Positions 15,244 to 17,016 of a stretch of DNA of 17,016 nt are shown here, in pieces. The DNA lies in NCBI GenBank assembly GCA_018385415.1, contig JAHAZA010000112.1:1-17016 (forward strand). Direction: 5' to 3'. Positions within the stretch are counted from its first letter, which is position 1, and the number at the start of each line of letters is the position of its first letter. The notes beneath the pieces were generated by a model that saw only the letters and a program-made list of their open reading frames with translations, was not told where the DNA came from and made no database searches. The position numbers and the translations under genes are program-made. Origin of the DNA: Treponema sp. GTDB taxonomy: Bacteria > Spirochaetota > Spirochaetia > Treponematales > Treponemataceae.

Positions 15244-16962
15244 TTAAAAGAAAGTAATTTCCCCAGCCTCAAGTCCATCTTCTACACCAAAGTCACCGAT
15301 TTCACCAGCTTCTTCTTTGTGAGCTGTAATTGTAAAATGAGTTACCAGGTCTTTAAGTCTGTCATCTTTAAGTTCCCAGCTTGTAATTCCCATGCGTGAA
15401 AGAATATCAAACTTTCTGGATTCAAGACGCATTCTTTCTTCTGCCATCTGAACAATAATACCACGAAGGCTGTTATAAATATTTTCCAGTTCATCAAGTT
15501 TTCCCTGAACACTGATACAAAGCTGTTCAAAGCCTGGAGGGAACACAGAGAATGTTGCCAGAATAGAGGAAAGTTCATCCTGAATGTTGTGGAATTCATT
15601 GAAGAACGCATTCTTTGAAAGGCGAACCTGATTCATTTCTTTGCTGTCTTCTTTGATTGCAAGTGTAAATTCACCTAAAAGCTGCTTAATTGATGAAATA
15701 AAGGAATTAAGCATATCCTGCATTTCATCAAGGGAATCATTTGCAGATGAAATAAGATTATCCATGTCGATTACAGAATCTTTTACGGCAGCAATTGCAG
15801 GATTTTTTGCAACTTCAATCTGCTGAAGGATTCTAACGTGATGAAGTCTGTCGATAATTGGTTTTAAGGCTTCAAATACAGCGTACATCTGCATTGCTTT
15901 TTCAGTAATACCACTACAGCTTCTTTCAAGATTTTTCTGACTGGCAATATACACACCGAACTGCTTCAAGGTTGAAGCAAAACGATTATTAATCTTTGCC
16001 ATATTTTCGTAAATATTTTCTGCACTGATATTCTGTTTATCCATAAAGCGTCGAATATAATCAAGGCGCTTTGGCTCTACAGCACGAAGTGTTTCTGAAA
16101 CTGAAATCCAGTTATTTTTGAAAATATCAATACTCTTTTTAATATTTGTGCAGATATCTTCAAGAACAGATGAAGAAAGACGGAGAAGCTGAACATTAAA
16201 TGTAAGATTATCAAGAGTTTCTTCATCTGTTGGCGCAGTTGGCGGAATTGAACTGCATTCATGGAGACAAAGAATTATATGCTCCATTGCCTGACGAATA
16301 ATATCCTGGTACTGCAAACCTTCCATTGCATTCTGGATTGGAGTATATGCAGAATTAATTATTCCCTTAATATCCTGCAAAGGAGCAGAGGCATTCTGGA
16401 TAAGTGTGTTTACATCGTTGGAAGAGGAATTTCCGGCTTTAGACAATGTTTTCTGGGAATCGAGAATTCCATCGAAAACAATTCTAAGACCGTTAATCTG
16501 CTTTAATAACTGCTGTTCTTCATCAAGCAATTTATTAGAGTAAAGATTCATATCTGTTGAAAGCTGCTTTAAGCTTTCTGTAATACTACTGAATGCCCGG
16601 CCTTTTTCACCTGATTTAATTGAAATAACCATTGCATTGAGAGCAATAAGTTCCATTTCTTCAGAATTATCTTTAATTTTACGAACGTTATTATTTACAT
16701 TTGAGAGATCTTCAATTCTTTTGTTGAGGGCATCAAATAAAGGAGAATATTTCTTGTCGTAGTTATTAAAAAATTCTGCTTCAAGGTTATTAGCAGTATT
16801 ATTTGCTTTTTCAAGAATTCCAAACTGATTAAGAAGAGCGTCCATCGAAGACCTTTCCTCTTTATTTAAAAGCATTGGAAATTTTTCAGCGAGATTCAAG
16901 AAAATATCTTCTGTTCTTGCAGAAAAAGACTGAATCTGAGTTTCAATATCCTTTACGTTCAT
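15244..16962 (-). CDS. Soluble MCP-like coiled-coil signalling protein (572 aa)
   Basis: Almost wholly helical, with no signal peptide or membrane segment, so cytoplasmic. Residues about 89-145 resemble the hairpin tip of chemoreceptor signalling domains: MELIALNAMVISIKSGEKGRAF aligns with the canonical ..LALNA..EAARAGE.GRGF, but the usual Glu/Ala positions are replaced. GLQYQDIIRQAMEHI (215-229) recalls the Q-Y/F-QD-I-x-RQ-x-x-EH motif of some receptor-like and CheZ-like proteins. Around 372-400 RLHHVRILQQIEVAKNPAIAAVKDSV looks like a second, more decayed tip. The C-terminus is acidic and ends GEITFF. I chose ATG at 16962 (TGAGG six bases upstream) over a TTG 11 codons earlier. It is followed by cheD nine bases on, supporting a chemotaxis role. 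Exact function unknown; it may be a non-canonical receptor or scaffold. Confidence 0.8.
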   Translation of the reverse strand: MNVKDIETQIQSFSARTEDIFLNLAEKFPMLLNKEERSSMDALLNQFGILEKANNTANNLEAEFFNNYDKKYSPLFDALNKRIEDLSNVNNNVRKIKDNSEEMELIALNAMVISIKSGEKGRAFSSITESLKQLSTDMNLYSNKLLDEEQQLLKQINGLRIVFDGILDSQKTLSKAGNSSSNDVNTLIQNASAPLQDIKGIINSAYTPIQNAMEGLQYQDIIRQAMEHIILCLHECSSIPPTAPTDEETLDNLTFNVQLLRLSSSVLEDICTNIKKSIDIFKNNWISVSETLRAVEPKRLDYIRRFMDKQNISAENIYENMAKINNRFASTLKQFGVYIASQKNLERSCSGITEKAMQMYAVFEALKPIIDRLHHVRILQQIEVAKNPAIAAVKDSVIDMDNLISSANDSLDEMQDMLNSFISSIKQLLGEFTLAIKEDSKEMNQVRLSKNAFFNEFHNIQDELSSILATFSVFPPGFEQLCISVQGKLDELENIYNSLRGIIVQMAEERMRLESRKFDILSRMGITSWELKDDRLKDLVTHFTITAHKEEAGEIGDFGVEDGLEAGEITFF

Positions 16963-17002
16963 GCATATCCTCAAACGTCCAATAGGGCACTTCAATTATT
17001 TT

Positions 17003-17008
17003 ACTATA
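17003..17008 (-). promoter_or_regulatory. Possible -10 box upstream of the MCP-like gene
   Basis: Minus-strand TATAGT lies about 40 bases before the chosen ATG at 16962. Any -35 box would lie beyond the window edge, and TACAAT at 17016-17011 is a competing match. Only the position and the one-mismatch hexamer support it. Confidence 0.3.
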
Positions 17009-17016
17009 TTATTGTA

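Noticed and set aside
16963..16995. TTG at 16995 as start of the MCP-like protein
   Set aside because: The ATG at 16962 has TGAGG at good spacing; the extra 11 residues include Cys and Arg unlike the rest of the coiled coil.
1..17016. CRISPR arrays, tRNA or rRNA genes, insertion sequences, prophage genes
   Set aside because: No spaced direct repeats, cloverleaf-like sequences, transposase motifs or terminal inverted repeats were seen on either strand.

Overview
The window is AT-rich (roughly 37% G+C by eye), densely coded, bacterial chromosomal DNA. Relaxed spirochaete-style lipoboxes, a BesA-like efflux adaptor without a hairpin, a CheD/MCP-like pair and the general protein character suggest a spirochaete, most likely a Treponema of gut or rumen type. 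This is inference from gene content, because no 16S or marker gene is present. No mobile element, CRISPR array, tRNA or rRNA was seen, and no gene-free stretch exceeds 300 bases.

Layout. (1) Positions 1-1700: possible tail of an off-window plus-strand gene, an intrinsic terminator, and NADP-type glutamate dehydrogenase gdhA on the minus strand with its own promoter. (2) 1736-4291: a minus-strand cobalamin unit made of a promoter, a compact cobalamin riboswitch, a small lipoprotein and a TonB-dependent (BtuB-like) outer-membrane receptor. The riboswitch is the strongest regulatory find: its L5 loop is complementary to a 7-nt loop that carries part of the ribosome-binding site. (3) 4304-6246: a family 2 glycosyltransferase and a TIGR01212/YhcC-type radical SAM protein. 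(4) 6247-13667: a five-gene efflux operon on the minus strand, in transcription order a double-headed TetR regulator, TolC-like outer-membrane factor, lipoprotein adaptor, RND pump and a PG0541-type P-II-like protein. It starts at a near-consensus promoter followed at once by a perfect 20-bp palindrome and ends at a strong intrinsic terminator. (5) 13768-14751, plus strand: a MinD/ParA-family ATPase. (6) 14731-16962, minus strand: CheD preceded by a soluble MCP-like coiled-coil protein; cheD and the ATPase gene converge and overlap by 21 bp.

How the parts work together. The riboswitch should shut off translation of the lipoprotein, and by coupling the receptor, when cobalamin is plentiful. 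The double TetR protein probably represses its own operon from the palindrome, so inducing compounds would switch on regulator, channel, adaptor, pump and P-II-like accessory together. CheD and the MCP-like protein form a probable chemosensory pair, and the ATPase opposite may serve polar positioning, although that link rests on position only. Several gene starts were moved downstream of the longest open frame to match ribosome-binding sites and family alignments; these are noted entry by entry.
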